DNA of 64,000 nt from Proteles cristata cristata (GCA_017311185.1 JAESUZ010003392.1:186001-250000), one strand, 5' to 3'. Counted from the stretch's first letter, positions 1 through 13,030 are shown. The notes: generated from the letters alone by a model not told the origin. Made by a program: numbers and translations.

Positions 1-324
1 TGGAGCTGCTTTCCAAATTTTTCCGATTTTAATTTATGAATTCATTGTACATTTATTGAACATATATTGGAATCTAGGTGGAGAAATTCAGCAAAACATA
101 CAAGTCTTGCTCGTCAAGTCCTTGGTGTCTCGTAGGGGAAATATAATAGTCTGCATACATGTATAATTAAGACTTTTGCCATGATGTGAAAGTTCAGAAT
201 GCCATGAGACTGAACAATAGGGTGAAGCTTAATTAGATTGGGGGATTTGACAGCAAGAAGAAATGAAACGGGCATGAGTTCCGATAGAGAGGAAAAGACA
301 CTGTTTGAAGTAAAGACAGGCTTT
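1..324. other. Unassigned AT-rich sequence
   Basis: No gene, RNA or repeat family was recognised. The stretch ends where the T-rich tail of the first L1 begins. Confidence 0.5.
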
Positions 325-1526
325 TATTTTTTTTTAATTAAAAAAATTAAAAGAAATTTTTTTCTTTTCGTAGTTTATTGTCAAGTTGGATTCCATAGAA
401 CACCCAGTGCTCATCCCAACAAGTGCCCTCCTCCATACCCATCTTCCCCCACCCACCCCATGATTTCTCAGTTTGTTCTCAGCATTCAAGAGTCTCTCAT
501 GGTTTGCCTCTCTCCCTTTCCCCCACCATTTCCCCCCTTCTTCTCCCCCATGGTCCTCTGTTAAGTTTCTCCTAATCCTCCTATAAGTGGAAGCATACTG
601 TATCTGTCTTTCTCTGTTTGACTTAATTTCGCTCAGCATAACACCCTCAAGTTCCATCCATGTTGCTGCACATGGCTAGATTTCATTCTTTCTCATTGCC
701 ATGTAGTATCCATTGTATAGATAAACCACATCTTCTTGATCCATTCATCTGTTGATGTACACTTAGGCTCTTTCCATGATTTGGCTATTGTTGAAAGTGC
801 TGCTATGAACATTGGGATATATATGCTCTTATGCATCAGCACTTCTGTATCCCTTGGATAAATTCCTAGCAGTGTTATTGCTGGGTCATGGGGGGTTCTA
901 TTAATTATTCGAGAAACCTCCACACTGTTTTTCCAGAGGGGCTGTACCAGTTTACATTCCCACCAAGAGCGTAGGAGGGTGCCCGTTTGTCCACATCCTC
1001 GCCAGCATCTATAGTCTCCTGATTTTTTCATTTTGGCCACTCTGATGGGCATGAGATGGTATCTTCGTGTGGTTTGGATTTGTATTTCCCTGGTAAGTGA
1101 CACTGAACATCGTTTTATCCGTCTGTTGGCCATCTGGATGTCCTCTTTGGACAAGTGTCTGTTCATGTCTTCTGCCCATTTCTTCACTGGATTATTTGTT
1201 TTTTAGGTGTGGAGTTTGGTGAGTTCCTTATAGTATAGATTTTGGATACTAGCCCTTTATCTGTTATGTCATTTGCAACTACCTTTTCCCGTTCTATCGG
1301 TTGCCTATTAGTTTTATTGATTTTTTCCCTTGCCGTGCAGAAGCTTTTTATCTTGATGAGGTCCCAATAGTTCCTTTTTGCTCTTTATTCCCTTTCCTTT
1401 GGGGATGTGTCAAGTAAGAAGTTGCTGCAGTTGAGGTCAAGGAGGTTGTTTCCTGCTTTCTCCTCTAGGGTTTTGATAGTTTCCCATCTCACATTCAGGT
1501 CCTTTCTCCATTTTGAACACAAACCT
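325..1526 (-). mobile_element. 5'-truncated L1 (3' UTR and ORF2 C-terminal part)
   Basis: LINE-1 retrotransposon lying antisense. It starts with a T-rich tract (the poly-A tail), then the carnivore L1 3' UTR with its C-rich tract near 505-557, then the end of ORF2. The minus-strand frame at 693-1187 has ORF2 C-terminal motifs such as [22 protein letters not shown] and [13 protein letters not shown]. It has frame breaks and is dead. It is truncated within ORF2 near 1526. No convincing TSD was found. Confidence 0.93.
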
Positions 1527-4500
1527 CTCACAAAGGCATTGACCATGGGAAGAGCAGTTCCCCTGCTTCCTGATACTAGTGTCCTCTGAATGCACACTTT
1601 GTGCTTTTCCCATGCCCATTGCATTGTCCTCCCACCCTCAGTTACCCCTGCCTGTGTAAGTTTCAGCTCTGGGCTCAGCTGTAGTCCCACTTGGGTGAAG
1701 CTTCTTACCTTTTCCACTCTCCAAGTGCTCTTCCTCAGACTTTTCTCAGCATGTGTCTGAACTGCTCTTTCTACCTTGACTCCACATGGCAATATGGTAC
1801 TTTTTAGCTACTCCCGTGTGACACATGTATGCTGGTCTATATGTCATATATCTCTGCAAAAGTATATGCAGCGTCTCCCCAGCGAGAATATTGAGAAGGT
1901 AGTAGAGTATTAGAGCTAGATGAGTCATTATACATATTATTCACTAAACTGCTTATCCTTAAGAAAGTGCAACTGAAACCCAGAGAAGTTAAAAGGCCCC
2001 ACCAGTCACTGGATGTGAGTCTCAGACTGTGACCACGTCTTGTTATTTTATGTTTTGCATCATTGAGGTACTTGTTTCAGAGTCAGAATCTGACGCATAT
2101 TTTCTCATTAATTGTTTATTCCCCTAGTTGGACAATTCCGTTACTCACTCTGGGCAGTGGTGTCACTTAGCCCCTTTGTGACTACTTACCTTATTTGTCA
2201 AATGGGTATAGTAATTCAAATGAACAGACAATTAACTAAATTCTTACTGTATGTCAAAAACTTTGCAAAGCTTTAGGGATATAAAGCCGGTTATATAGAT
2301 CTGGTCCTTGCCTTAGGGGAGCACACAGTGGTTGATAAAGGAGAAGTTATAAAAGAGGAAAGATACTTATAATAAAGGGCTATGCAACATATGGAGACTC
2401 GGAGGAGACCAACAGATTTTGCTTGGGGGAATTGGAAAAGTTCATCAGTACCTTTTCTCTTCACCTCAGCCTTGTATTATGATATGCCAATGAGATAATG
2501 CAGTGAAAGTGTGGGAAAAATTAGAAAGACATACATATGAAAACATTAAGTGGATGGTATTATGATTTGGGAGGCTTTGGAGAGGGGTCAGAGAAGAAAA
2601 TGATGACTGGGAAGCAAAGGGGAACAGTTATACTTTCTGATGAACCAGTTCTTTTACACAAAAAATTCAGGTCCATGGCTATAGGCCGTCTGAACTATAG
2701 CCATCCAGTTTATAAATTTATCTTTTGTCATAGGAATGACCAAACCTATTCATTCTGTTAATACAGTTGATAGCTTTCTGTGTCCTAGGATGTTAATCAC
2801 CGTTATCTGTCCATTGGAAGAAGATGACTGGGAAGGCCAGTGATAGAAGAGCAGATAAGATATTGGTGGCAATTGGGAAACCCATAGAAGTATTGGGTTA
2901 TGTCTTGTCAGACTGTTGAACCCTGATGGGCTGGTGCAACCCCTTGTGCCCTGCCTCTTGGAATCACAGATATTTAAATAGTGTGTTGTTTTGGAATAAG
3001 TACTTTGGAAACATGAACAGCTGGTGTAATGAAAACACAATGTTCAGAGAACTATTACTTGGTTAGGATTCCTAATGGCATGGGTCCAAGTACATTGCCC
3101 CAAACAGAATAATTGTGTATGGTGACAGTCTGACTGACATCATCCCAGGAGGCATTTCTAAGAACAACAACAACATGAGCAAAAAACCCTTAGTATTAAT
3201 TTGTGTGATGTACTTGACACTTCGTTCTGCCAAACTCAGGAGGAACGTCCAACCTAGAGCTGAGAGGGAGAGAAAAAAGTGACCACAGGGCACCCTCTGG
3301 TGGTAAGGCAGGCCCACTACAGTTCATACCCTGAGTCCAGGCCCCTGTGGGAAGGAAACCTGGACATTTCAGATTTTTAGATGTAGAGGAATATCTTCTG
3401 TCTGTTAAGAGAATGTTCTAAGGATATTCTTGCTGTGCTGTGTAGCAATAAAACAGGCAGGCACTGTGGAGTCTTGCATAAATAAATCATTATTAGTGTG
3501 AAAATGATCCAAGAAGACCCCCACTGTAAATCACTGTGACACGTGGCTAATTCAGCCAGAGTCCCCGTCTCATATGGCCGTCTCTCCTTCCTTCTGTGCT
3601 TCCTCCACTTCACCAACATTAACCAGCAAGGGGTACTTTTTATTTGAAGTTGAATCTGTATTATACTGCTGTGGAAACAGCAGTAATTGTGGTACCCCTG
3701 AACCATTAGTGGGCTCTCTTTGTGCCACTGTGATGGGAAGAAGAAGGCTGGAAAGGAGCTCATTCAAACTGATCAGTTGCATCTTTCCCCAGGAGGGATG
3801 CCTTTGCTACCCATCAATGCACAGATGTCGCATTGTTGATGGCATAAGTGCCTTGAGTGACAAAGGGCCTGTGAACTCAGGGATCATGATTAGAGCTGTC
3901 CTCAGCTCAGTTTCACAGTGGTGCTATGTGATGTCTTAGCTGCAGCACCTTAAACATGAGGGGACATCATATAAATGACAGCACGTCAGTGCTGCCTGGT
4001 TTTGTCTCTGGCTAAAGCTGGGTGAGAACCCCAGGCTTGCTGGCAACATTGGCATTTCAGCAGGACAGACGTTCCCAGTCTGTGCCTGGAGGTCCTTTTA
4101 GGGCTGATCATTTGTGTGTCGTGACCCAGCAGTAAAGCCGGGCCAGAAAATGTAGTATCTGGTACTCCCATTTTGCAAGCGACTGGGGCAGCCTTGTTTT
4201 TCTTGGAGCAGAAGTCTGAGACAACAAGCACGGGTTCACCCGCAGCTTGAATCTGGGGTGGGGTGTGTGCGAGGCTTTCATGCCTGTGCTTTAGCCATGA
4301 GATTCTTTGTCACCTCATGAGTCCTTCAAAGTCATTTTTTTGGATCATAAAGGGTAAATTGTGGCTAACAGTGGATTTTCCCTCACACAAGCTTTGCTGT
4401 CACCGCCTCTAGATCCTCTGATTAGTGCTGGGTGAGTAGGGGAGGTGGAGGGGACACAGCCATTCCTGATGGTGGTGTCCCCTGCAGCAGAAACAAGTCG

Positions 4501-4923
4501 AGAAACAAGTCTGTGGGCCCCAGAGGAGTCTGTATCTCGCTCCATCTCACCTGAAGCAGAGTATTTGGAGTGTGTCTCTTCATAGGCAGCCCAAAAGGAT
4601 CTGCTCCTAACCCGTTTTGCTCAGGCCTAATGATTTGAGCCATGAGGCAGGGGCAGACCTCAGGGACAGATGGTGAGCTCCAGTTGGGAGATACCCCAGA
4701 GAGAACGAAATCAGCAGTTTTTTCACTTTTTTATTTTTTTAAACAACTAATCCAAATACTTTGAACATTTCATTAATGCATGGTACATACTTTTAACTAA
4801 GATATGTAAACCTAATGTTAGTGATTGTCACATTGCAAAACCATTTTATACTCAATTTTAAATTTTCTATATTTTTCATAATCAAACAGCTCCTGTCAGT
4901 ATGTACTGGAAATCACCACATTG
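1527..4923. other. Mostly unassigned stretch, no gene seen
   Basis: About 3.4 kb in which I recognise only a weak MIR-like piece around 2095-2225. Open frames such as 3574-3939 (plus) and 3377-3763 (minus) overlap each other on opposite strands and match no family I know. Sequence near 3400-3460 includes AATAAAAC after a TGCTGTG tract and could be an LTR relic, but the evidence is thin. Confidence 0.45.
2095..2225 (-). repeat. Probable MIR fragment
   Basis: The order 'GTGGTGTCACTTAGCC... CTTACCTTATTTGTCAAATGGGTATAGTAAT' echoes the MIR core read antisense (TCATCTGTAAAATGGGGATAATA). It is degraded, so the call is tentative. Confidence 0.45.
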
Positions 4924-4935
4924 GAACACTTGTTT

Positions 4936-5118
4936 TTTTAATTTTTAATTTGAGAGAGAGAGGGGCAGGGGAGAAGGCAGGGGGAGAGAGAGAATCCTAT
5001 CAGGCTCCATGCTCAAGACAGAGCCTGTTGGAGGGCTCAATCTTACAACCCGGGGGTCATGACCTGAGCTGAAATCAAGAGTCAGATGCTCAACCAACTG
5101 AGCCATCCAGGTGCCCCA
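4936..5118 (-). mobile_element. Carnivore SINE (SINEC), antisense
   Basis: T-rich tail, GA-rich tail region, then the tRNA-derived head ending GAGCCATCCAGGTGCCCC. Flanked by a perfect 12-base TSD, GAACACTTGTTT, at 4924-4935 and 5119-5130. Older, diverged copy. Confidence 0.95.
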
Positions 5119-5130
5119 GAACACTTGTTT

Positions 5131-7527
5131 ATAACTTAAAGGCCCCTAGGAATCATCAAAGGGAAACATAAGGAGGTAACATGTCAGAGGTGTACTAGTC
5201 TTCAAAGGAATTTTCCCACTGTGCTTTTGAAGAACATTCCATCACTATCAAGAAAGTTCTTTCCCTCGAAACCCGCAGGAAAATCACTCACTGAGAAAAT
5301 TCCTGTATCGATGCCCATGGATTGGTGGGGGGCTTGTGCAGAGTATGCTGAGTGAGCTACTCTATGCCGTAATCTACTGTAGACATTAGACTGTCTCTAG
5401 GCATTAGACCCTCTGGTAAAGTTGCTAGATAGCACCAGATGACAGTGGTTTCTTTTGACTCCCCAATAAAGACTCCACTGTGGGTTGATTATTCATGTTG
5501 ACAGCTCTGAATGCTGCCATTCAGCTGGGGACCTAGTCTACCCCAGAGCAAAAAAAGTGGAATTACTTAATGGGATACTGTGAAAGTGAGGGACATGACC
5601 AGTAAGAAGAGATATTCATTAAAAAAAAAAAAAAAAAAACAGAGAAAGATAGAGATGCTCTTTGATGTTGAAATTTCAATTTGACATATCACTCAATATT
5701 GTTCTTGTAGATTTGCATGAAGTGAGACCAAACTGAGAGTCCAGGGATGCATGGGAAGGTGCTTCTGTACCATCTCATCTGGGAAAGCCCGAGGGCAAAA
5801 CACAGCTCTGTAATATACTTCCTTGGGTGCTCATCAGTTGCTCTTATTTAGAACATTCATTCAACAAATAGTTATTCATTCAACAAATAATTATTGAATA
5901 CCTACTCTGTGCCAGGCAGGAGGGAATTGGGAGTGAACAATCATTTAAATTTGTCTTCTTAGATATTTTGTTTTAAATATTTATCAAAGTAATAAATAGT
6001 AAAGAAGAGCTTAGTGATGGCAAGAAGCAATCTTTTGTGTGATCATTACCCCTTCCCAGTCTCTGCTTTGACCTGCTTATGGTTTAAGTCTTCTGGTGAT
6101 TATCTCTGTATTATATGTTATACCTATGTCGATTTCTTGATTTATGAGCACTAGATACTATTTTTACATTACCACTATGAAAAATGAGGAATTGGCTTTT
6201 TATACGATGGTCACCTATTCTTACCTCTTTTCTTCCTACCTTCCCACAATATTTGATAATAATTCTTACCATATTATTATTATTGTTAGCTTCCTTCTCA
6301 CTTCAAACCAAGGGAGAAGGATCACCACTCAGAAAAAGTGGAGGTCTCTACCAGAAAGGGCAATGTTTTGTCCTTTAGGTACCAAATTTCTCTGAGTGTC
6401 CTTCTTGTGAATGTTACTTGTAGACACTCTCTGAGATCCTGGATTCTAGATCCGTGGCTCCCATTTCACCTATCTTGTGTAAGCAGATGGCTGATTTAGA
6501 CTCTTTACCTGAGGGTGTATACATTGACCTAAATTCTTGCCAGTAATGTGGAACTACAGCTTTCCCCGAAATGCATCATATGTACTGAAAACCTTTTCTT
6601 TCAGAGTTTGGATAGGCTGTTCCACATCTTTGGGGATGGGGAGACAATGGAGGCCTCCTCAACTCCCAAAACTCAAATTCTCAAACTCTTCACAAACAAA
6701 ATAGTTTCCCCTCTTATTCTCTCACTCACTTTTACTAAGCCATGCTTTCTAGTTCCCCAGTGGTTGACTGTTTCTTCTCCCAGTCCACGATGGCCAGGAG
6801 ATTGATCTCAGGTGACAATTTGATCAGTAGTTAGTAGTGGGTGCCATGATGCTGTGAAGAATGAGGTCTCCTTAGGGAACAATCTGATGGTTGATTCCCT
6901 AACATCCATTCCAGTTAATATGAATGAGCCTAAAGCAGCCAGGATCATCTCCTTCCCTGGCAGTGAATAATTTAGGAAAGGGCAAACAACCTACCTTTGA
7001 ACACTGTGTTGTGAAAAGAAGCCTGCTAATGGTTTCAGGGAAAGGTAACTTTTCTCCTACAAGGGTGGAAAGATGATCTCTTTGTATCCTCTGGACCTTG
7101 TCATCCTGGATATGATTTCTGCTACAGCCTTCTTGCAACTGGAATGAATATTAAGCTAACTTTGAGGATGGCAAAAGAGACAGATGGAGAGAAATGGGGT
7201 CCTTGACAACTCCATTGAGCTACTGAATCAACTGACCCACCATCCACCCCCATTCTGGCCCTCTAGACTTTCTATTATGTGAGAGAATACATTTCCATAT
7301 TGTTTATGCCTGTTTGAGTCAAGGTTTCTGAAATCAGACCAACTGATATGATTTCTGAAGTCATTTCTGGAATTAGTGTGAAGGGGGCTGTGATTGATTA
7401 CCTATGTCTGTCAAAGATGCAGCTGTAGACATTTGTGAACTTATGCTCTTTAGCTCCTCCCTAACACCTTGTATAGGGTTCCTCTATTGCATTTGTTTTG
7501 CTTTTATTACTACCCAGACTAGTATTT
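5131..7527. other. Unassigned stretch, no gene seen
   Basis: Holds a run of 19 A near 5621 and a short ancient-repeat-like piece at about 5855-5940 (TTATTGAATACCTACTCTGT, a motif common in old mammalian repeats). Nothing else is recognisable. The frames at 6144-6395, 6548-6805 and 6899-7138 lack homology that I know. Confidence 0.45.
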
Positions 7528-8222
7528 TTAATTGAGATATAATTAACATGTAACATTCTATTTGTTTCTGGTGTACAATATAATGATTTGATATTTGTAT
7601 ATATTAAAAAAAGCGCCATAATAAGTCTAGTTAACATACTAATGTATGTTATAATTAATTAATAACAATGTAGTTATAATTTCATTTTTCATTTTGGAAA
7701 CTTTAAAGATTTATTCTCTTGGCAAGTTTCAAATATACAATAAAATATTATCAACCATAGAAACCTTGCTCTACATTATATCCCCAGGGTTTACTTATTT
7801 CATAACTGGAAATTTATACCTTTTGCCCACCTTCACCTATTTTGCTCACCTCTACCCCTTGCCTGTGGTAACCACCAATATGTTTTCTGTGTCTTTGAGT
7901 TCAGTTTTTATTTTAGATTCTACCAATAAGTGAGATCATACAATGTTTGTATTTCTTTGTCTGACTTATTTCACTTAGTATAATGTTCTCAAAGTCCATA
8001 CATGATGTTGCAAACGGCAAGATTTCCTTCTTTTTATGGCTGAATAATATTCCATTCATGTTTATCCATTCACCCATTAATGGACAGTTAGGTTGCTTCC
8101 ATGTCTTGGCTGGTATAATGCTGCAGTGCACATGGGAGGGGCAGTGCATTTATCTCTTTAAGTTAGTGTTTTGTTTCCTTCTGATAAATATCCAGAAGTG
8201 GAATTGTTGGATCATATAATAG

Positions 8223-8262
8223 TTCCATTTTTATTTATTTATTTATTTATTTATTTATTTTT
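8223..8262. repeat. (TTTA)n simple repeat
   Basis: About ten TTTA units inside the old L1. Confidence 0.9.
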
Positions 8263-8788
8263 GAGAAAACTCCATACTGTTTTCTATAGTGGCTGCACTG
8301 ATTTACATTCCCACCAACAATGTACAAGGATTTCCTTTTCTTCACATCCTCACCAACATTCTTATTTCTTGTCTTTTTGATAAAAGCCATTATAACAGGT
8401 GTGAAATGATATCTTGTTGGTTGATTTGATTTGTGTTTCCCTGATGACTAGTGATATTGAGCATCTTTTCATACACCTGTTGGCTATCCATGTCTTCTTT
8501 GGAAAAATGTCTATTCAGATCCTTTGCTCATTTTTTAATAGGACCTTTTTTGGTCTTGAGTTATATAAGTTCTCTATGTGTTTTGGATATTAATCCTTTA
8601 TCAGATATATGATTAATATATTCTCCGTTTAGGCAGGTTGCCTTTTCATTTTGTCAATCATTTCCTTTAGTGTGCAGAAGCTTTTCAGTATAATGTAGTC
8701 CTATTTATTTATTTACTTATTTATTTATAGCTATTTTCTAAATATGCCAGTGGTTTTATAGTTTATTGTTTATTTATTTAGCATCTTT

Positions 8789-9008
8789 TTTTAATTTTAT
8801 TTTTAATGTTTTATTTATTTCTAGGAGAGACAGAGACAGCGTGAGCAGGGGAGGGTCAGAGAGAGAGGGAGTCACAGACTGAAACAGGCTCCAGGCTCTG
8901 AGCTGGCAGCTAGCACAGAGCCCGACATGGGACTCGAACCCACGAACCGCGAGATCATGACCTAAGCGAAAGTCGGACGCTTAACCGACTAAGCCACCCA
9001 GGTGCCCC
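8789..9008 (-). mobile_element. Young-subfamily SINEC, antisense
   Basis: Near-consensus SINE with the diagnostic tail TTTTATTTATTTCTAGGAGA. Flanked by the 9-base TSD AGCATCTTT at 8780-8788 and 9009-9017. It is inserted into the tail side of an older SINE, so it is the later event. Confidence 0.95.
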
Positions 9009-9017
9009 AGCATCTTT

Positions 9018-9226
9018 AGTTGTTTATTTATTTTAGCATCTTGAGAAAGAGAGAGAGCATGAGCAGGGGAGGGGCAAAGAGAGAGAAGGCAAGAGAGTAT
9101 CCCAAGCAGGTTCCACGCTATCAGCACAGAGCCTGATTGTGTTCAGTCTCCTGAACCATGAGATCATGACCTGACCCGAAATAAAAACCAGACACTTAAT
9201 TGACTGAGCTACCCAGGTGTTTCCCC
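9018..9226 (-). mobile_element. Older SINEC, antisense
   Basis: Diverged SINE with tail TTTATTTATTTTAGCATC and a decayed head (CTACCCAGGTGTTT). It sits in the old L1, and its A-rich tail was interrupted by the younger SINE at 8789-9008. The 70 bases at 8713-8780 are tail-like or unassigned. Confidence 0.85.
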
Positions 9227-9687
9227 CACTTATTTGTTTTTCCTTTGGTGTCAAATCTAAAAAATCATCACCAAAACTGATGTTTCGCATGACTGTCCAT
9301 GATTTTTTCTAGGATTTTTATGGTTTCAGTTCTTATGTTTAAGTCTTCAATCCATTTTGAGTTGAGTTTTTGTCTATGCTGTAAGATAGTGGTCTAGTTT
9401 CATTCTTTTGCCTGTGACTGTCCAGTTTTCCCAAAACCATTGATTGAAGAGACTATCCTCTTCCCAGTGCATATTCTTGGCTTTTTTGTCACGAATTAGT
9501 TGACTATATATATGGCTTTTTTTTTTTTTTCTGGGCTCTCTATTCTGTTCTTTTGATCTGTGTGTCTGTTTTTATGTCAATACTATACTGTTTTGATTAC
9601 TATAGCTCTATAGTGTGTTTTAAATCTGGGGCCATGATACCTCTATCTTTGTTCTTCTTTCTCAGGATTTCTTTGTTCATGCTTTTT

Positions 9688-10760
9688 TTTTTTCCTCTTT
9701 TTTTTTTTTTTTTTACAAATAGTTTATTGTCAGATTCCACATAACACCCAGTGCTCATCCCCACAAGTGTTCTCCTCCATGCCCATCCCTCCTCCCCCCC
9801 ACATCCATCAGTCCTCAGTATTTGTCAGCATTCAAGAGTCTCTCATGGTTTGCCTCTCTCCCTTTCCCCCACCATTTCCGCCCTTCTTCTCCCCCTTGGT
9901 CCTCTGTTAAGTTCCTCCTAATCCTCTTATACGTGCACACATATGATATTTGTCCTTCTCTGCCTGACTTACTTCGCTCAGCATAACACCCTCAAGGTCC
10001 ATCCATGTTGCTACACATGGCCACATTTCATTGTTTCTCATTGCCATGTAGTATTCCATGGTATAGATAAACCACATCTTCTTGATCCATTCATCTGTTG
10101 ATGGACACTTAGGCTCTTTCCAGGTTTTAGCTATTGTGGAGAGTGCTACTATGAACATTGGGGTCCATGTGCTCCTATGCATCAGCATTTCTGTATCCCT
10201 TGGGTAAATTCCTAGCAGTGCTATTGCTGGGTCATAGGGGAGTTCTATTGTTAGTTTCCTTAGGAACCTCCACACTGTTTTCCAGAGGGGCTGTACCAGT
10301 TTACATTCCCACCAACAGTGTAGGAGGGTGCCCGTTTCTCCACATCCTCGCCAGCATCTAGAGTTCTCTGATTGGCTCATTTTAGCCAGTCTGACTGGCG
10401 TGAGTTGGTATCTCAGTGTGGTTTTGATTTGTATTTCCCTGATGAGGAGGGATGCTGAGCATCGTTTCATGTGTCTGTTGGCCATCTGGATGTCCTCTTT
10501 GGAGAAGTGTCTGTTCATATCTTCTGCCCATTTCTTCACTGGGTTGTTTGTTTTTCAGGCGTGTAGTTTGGTGAGTTCCTTATAGATTCTTGATATTAAC
10601 CCTTTATCTGATATGTCATTTGCAACTATCTTTTCCCATTCCGTTGGTTGCCTATTAATTTTCTGGATTGTTTCCTTTGCTGTGCAGAAGCTTTTAATCT
10701 TGATGAGGTCCCAACAGTTTATTTTTGCTCTTGATTCCCTTGCTTTTGGGGATGTGTCAA
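9688..10760 (-). mobile_element. Young 5'-truncated L1
   Basis: T tract at 9688-9714, L1 3' UTR, then the ORF2 C-terminus. Inserted into the old L1, which resumes at 10761. A short TSD, GCTTTTT, is seen at 9681-9687 and 10761-10767. Compared with the copy at 325-1526 it is better preserved and retains a long ORF2 remnant. Confidence 0.95.
9907..10539 (-). pseudogene. L1 ORF2 C-terminal remnant (210 codons open)
   Basis: The longest uninterrupted L1-derived frame in the window. It is the C-terminal part of the LINE-1 ORF2 protein, downstream of the reverse transcriptase, including the cysteine-rich zone: [18 protein letters not shown] gives a C-x3-C-x7-H-x4-C type spacing typical of L1 ORF2. 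The endonuclease and reverse-transcriptase domains are missing because the element is truncated, so no active protein is possible. The initiator Met is only an internal residue. It should not be called a gene. Confidence 0.9.
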
Positions 10761-11198
10761 GCTTTTTGTAGTTCTAATACAAATTTTAGAATTATTTGTT
10801 CTAATTCTGTGACAAATGCCATTGAGATTTTGATGGAGATTGCATTGAATCTGTAGATTCCTTTGGGTAGTATAGACATTTAAGCAATATTAATGCTTCT
10901 AATCCATGAACAAAGAATATCTTTCCATTTATTTTTGTTTTCTTCAGTTTATTTCATCAGGATCTTATAGTTTTTAGTGTATAGGTCTTTTTGCTCTATG
11001 GTTATATTTATTCTTAGGTGTATGATTCTTTTTCATGCAATTGCAAATGAGATTACTTTATTAGTTTTTCTTTCTGATAGTTCATTATTAATGCATAGAA
11101 GTGCAACAGATTTTTGTATGTTGATTTTATCTCCTGCAATTTTACTGAATTCATTGATTAGCTCCAATAGTTTTTTGGTAGAGCTTTTAGGGTTTTCT

Positions 11199-11434
11199 TT
11201 TCTTTTTTTTTTTTTTTAATTTTTTTTTTTTTTTTTTAATTTTTAGGAGAGAGAGAGAGACAGCGTGAGCAGGGGAGGGTCAGAGAGAGAGGGAGTCACA
11301 GACTGAAACAGGCTCCAGGCTCTGAGCTGGCAGTCAGCGCAGAGCCCGATGCGGGGCTCGAACCCACGAACCGCGAGATCATGACCTAAGCGAAAGTCGG
11401 ACGCTTAACCGACTAAGCCACCCAGGCGCCCCAA
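11199..11434 (-). mobile_element. Young-subfamily SINEC, antisense
   Basis: Long T tract, then a near-consensus SINE ending in CCACCCAGGCGCCCC. Perfect 14-base TSD TTTTAGGGTTTTCT at 11185-11198 and 11435-11448. It interrupts the old L1. Confidence 0.96.
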
Positions 11435-12045
11435 TTTTAGGGTTTTCTATATCAAATATCATGTCATCTGAAAATAGTGGCAGCTTTATTTCTTCTTTTT
11501 GATTTGGATGCCTTTTATTACTTTTTCTTGCCTAAATGTTCTGTCTAGGAGATTAAATACTATATTGAATAAAAGTGGTAAGAGTGAGCATCCTTGTCTT
11601 GTTCATGATCTTAGGAGAAAAGCTGTTAGCTTTTCACTGTTGAGTATGGTGTTAGCTGTGGGCTTGTCATATATGGTTTTAATTATGTTGAGAGTCTTTT
11701 TTATAACTAGATGTTGAATTTTCTCAAATTTTTTTCTGTGGCCATTGAGATGAGCCTATGATTTTTACCTTTTATTTTTTTATGTGGTATATCAGGTTGG
11801 TTTGTGGTTGTTGAACCATCTTTCCAAGTCTGAGATAAATCCCACTTAATCTTGGGGCATGATCTTTTAATGAATCGTTGAATTCTGTTTGGTAATATTT
11901 TGTTGGATATTTTTGCATCTATGTTCATCATAGACATTGGCTTGTAATTTTGTTTTCTTGTGGTGTCCTTGTCTGGTTTTTTATATCAGGGTAATGCTGG
12001 CCTTGTAAAATGAGTTTGGAAGGGTTCCCTTTTCTTTTATATTTT

Positions 12046-12809
12046 AGGGTGCATAAAAAAGCAATTATTATATAAAATGAGTTTCCTGCTTCTATGTCTC
12101 ATTCTATGCTTTAGCTTCCTGAACTGCCTAACCCTTTCTACACTTCACTTTTTCTGTTCCTTTCAACTTCCATGGGTGCTGACCTTTTGCTTATTCCCTT
12201 CTTATGATCTGTCTCTTCCCCAGTGTAGGCATTTAAAAATCCCCCTGGGAGATCAGACAGGCCCACAGCACAGCACCGCCAGATGTGTGGTGTTGACAAG
12301 ATCACATGTGAAGCAGATCTATCTGATTGTTGCAAATGTGACTCCATCAATTCCTAGGGCCTCACTGGCTGCCCAGAGGGGCTTCGACTCTCCCTGCTCT
12401 GGATTTCACTGATCTGTGGATAGTCCTCCAGAAGCTGTATGCTTGGTTAAGAAGGATACTTTTTCTGGAGAGGAAGAGGTTTCCTTTGCTCAAGAATACA
12501 CAGTATACTGACCTGAAAAAACACAGCTTTTGAGCTCATCTACTGATATGACTATGGAACCTTTCTTAATTTCTGGAGTCCTCTGTACATTTTCTAGGTC
12601 CATAAACAAGAATGGTAAGAGGTTGAATGGAAACAGTGGGGCTGCCATTTCTCAGCTTACATTTTTCATTTAACCTGGAAACAAGTTGTAGGGATTCAAC
12701 CTGTGTTGCTTGCAAATTCAACCAAGAATAAAATGGACAATACACAGAGGTGTAGCTTGCGGAAGAATTCATGGTGCCCTCAGCAACGGACTTATACTTT
12801 TTTTTTCTT
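12046..12809. other. Unassigned stretch, no gene seen
   Basis: No family recognised. The overlapping frames at 12077-12412 (plus) and 12138-12350 (minus) oppose each other and show no motif I can place. Confidence 0.4.
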
Positions 12810-13030
12810 GTTTGCTAATTGATTGAAAAAATATGTATATATTGCAACGTTCATTTATTGATTGAGAGGAGAGTGAAAAGGATAGCTTCTCTAATTAAAA
12901 CCGATTGGAGCTGTGAAAGTTTAATTAATTGGATGCATGTCACTTCATTTCCATGTTATGTTGTGCAGTGCTCTGTTTTCATAATTAACGTGTTGTGTCA
13001 GGGTGGTGGGTGTCTCTCTAATTAACAGTC
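12810..13030. promoter_or_regulatory. Candidate non-coding regulatory element (TAATTA cluster)
   Basis: Not a recognised repeat. Four TAATTA homeodomain-type cores fall within 133 bases (12892, 12922, 12982 and 13019), plus CTAATTGATTG near 12815. The composition differs from the flanking transposons and resembles developmental enhancers. Function is inference only. Confidence 0.35.

Larger units (their letters stand above)
7528..12045 (-). mobile_element. Old L1 (L1M-type) with nested insertions
   Basis: An ancient antisense L1 begins with the diagnostic 3' end (ATTGAGATATAATTAACATG... CAATATAATGATTTGATAT) and runs back through ORF2 to about 12045. Its ORF2 stretches are heavily mutated (near 7913-8149 and 11707-11937). 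It is split by SINEs at 8789-9008, 9018-9226 and 11199-11434, and by a younger L1 at 9688-10760. Removing these gives one collinear element: the sequence ending near 9680 resumes at 10761, and that ending near 11198 resumes at 11449. Confidence 0.9.

Noticed and set aside
693..1187. 164-codon minus frame as a gene
   Set aside because: It is the C-terminal end of L1 ORF2 in a truncated, mutated element.
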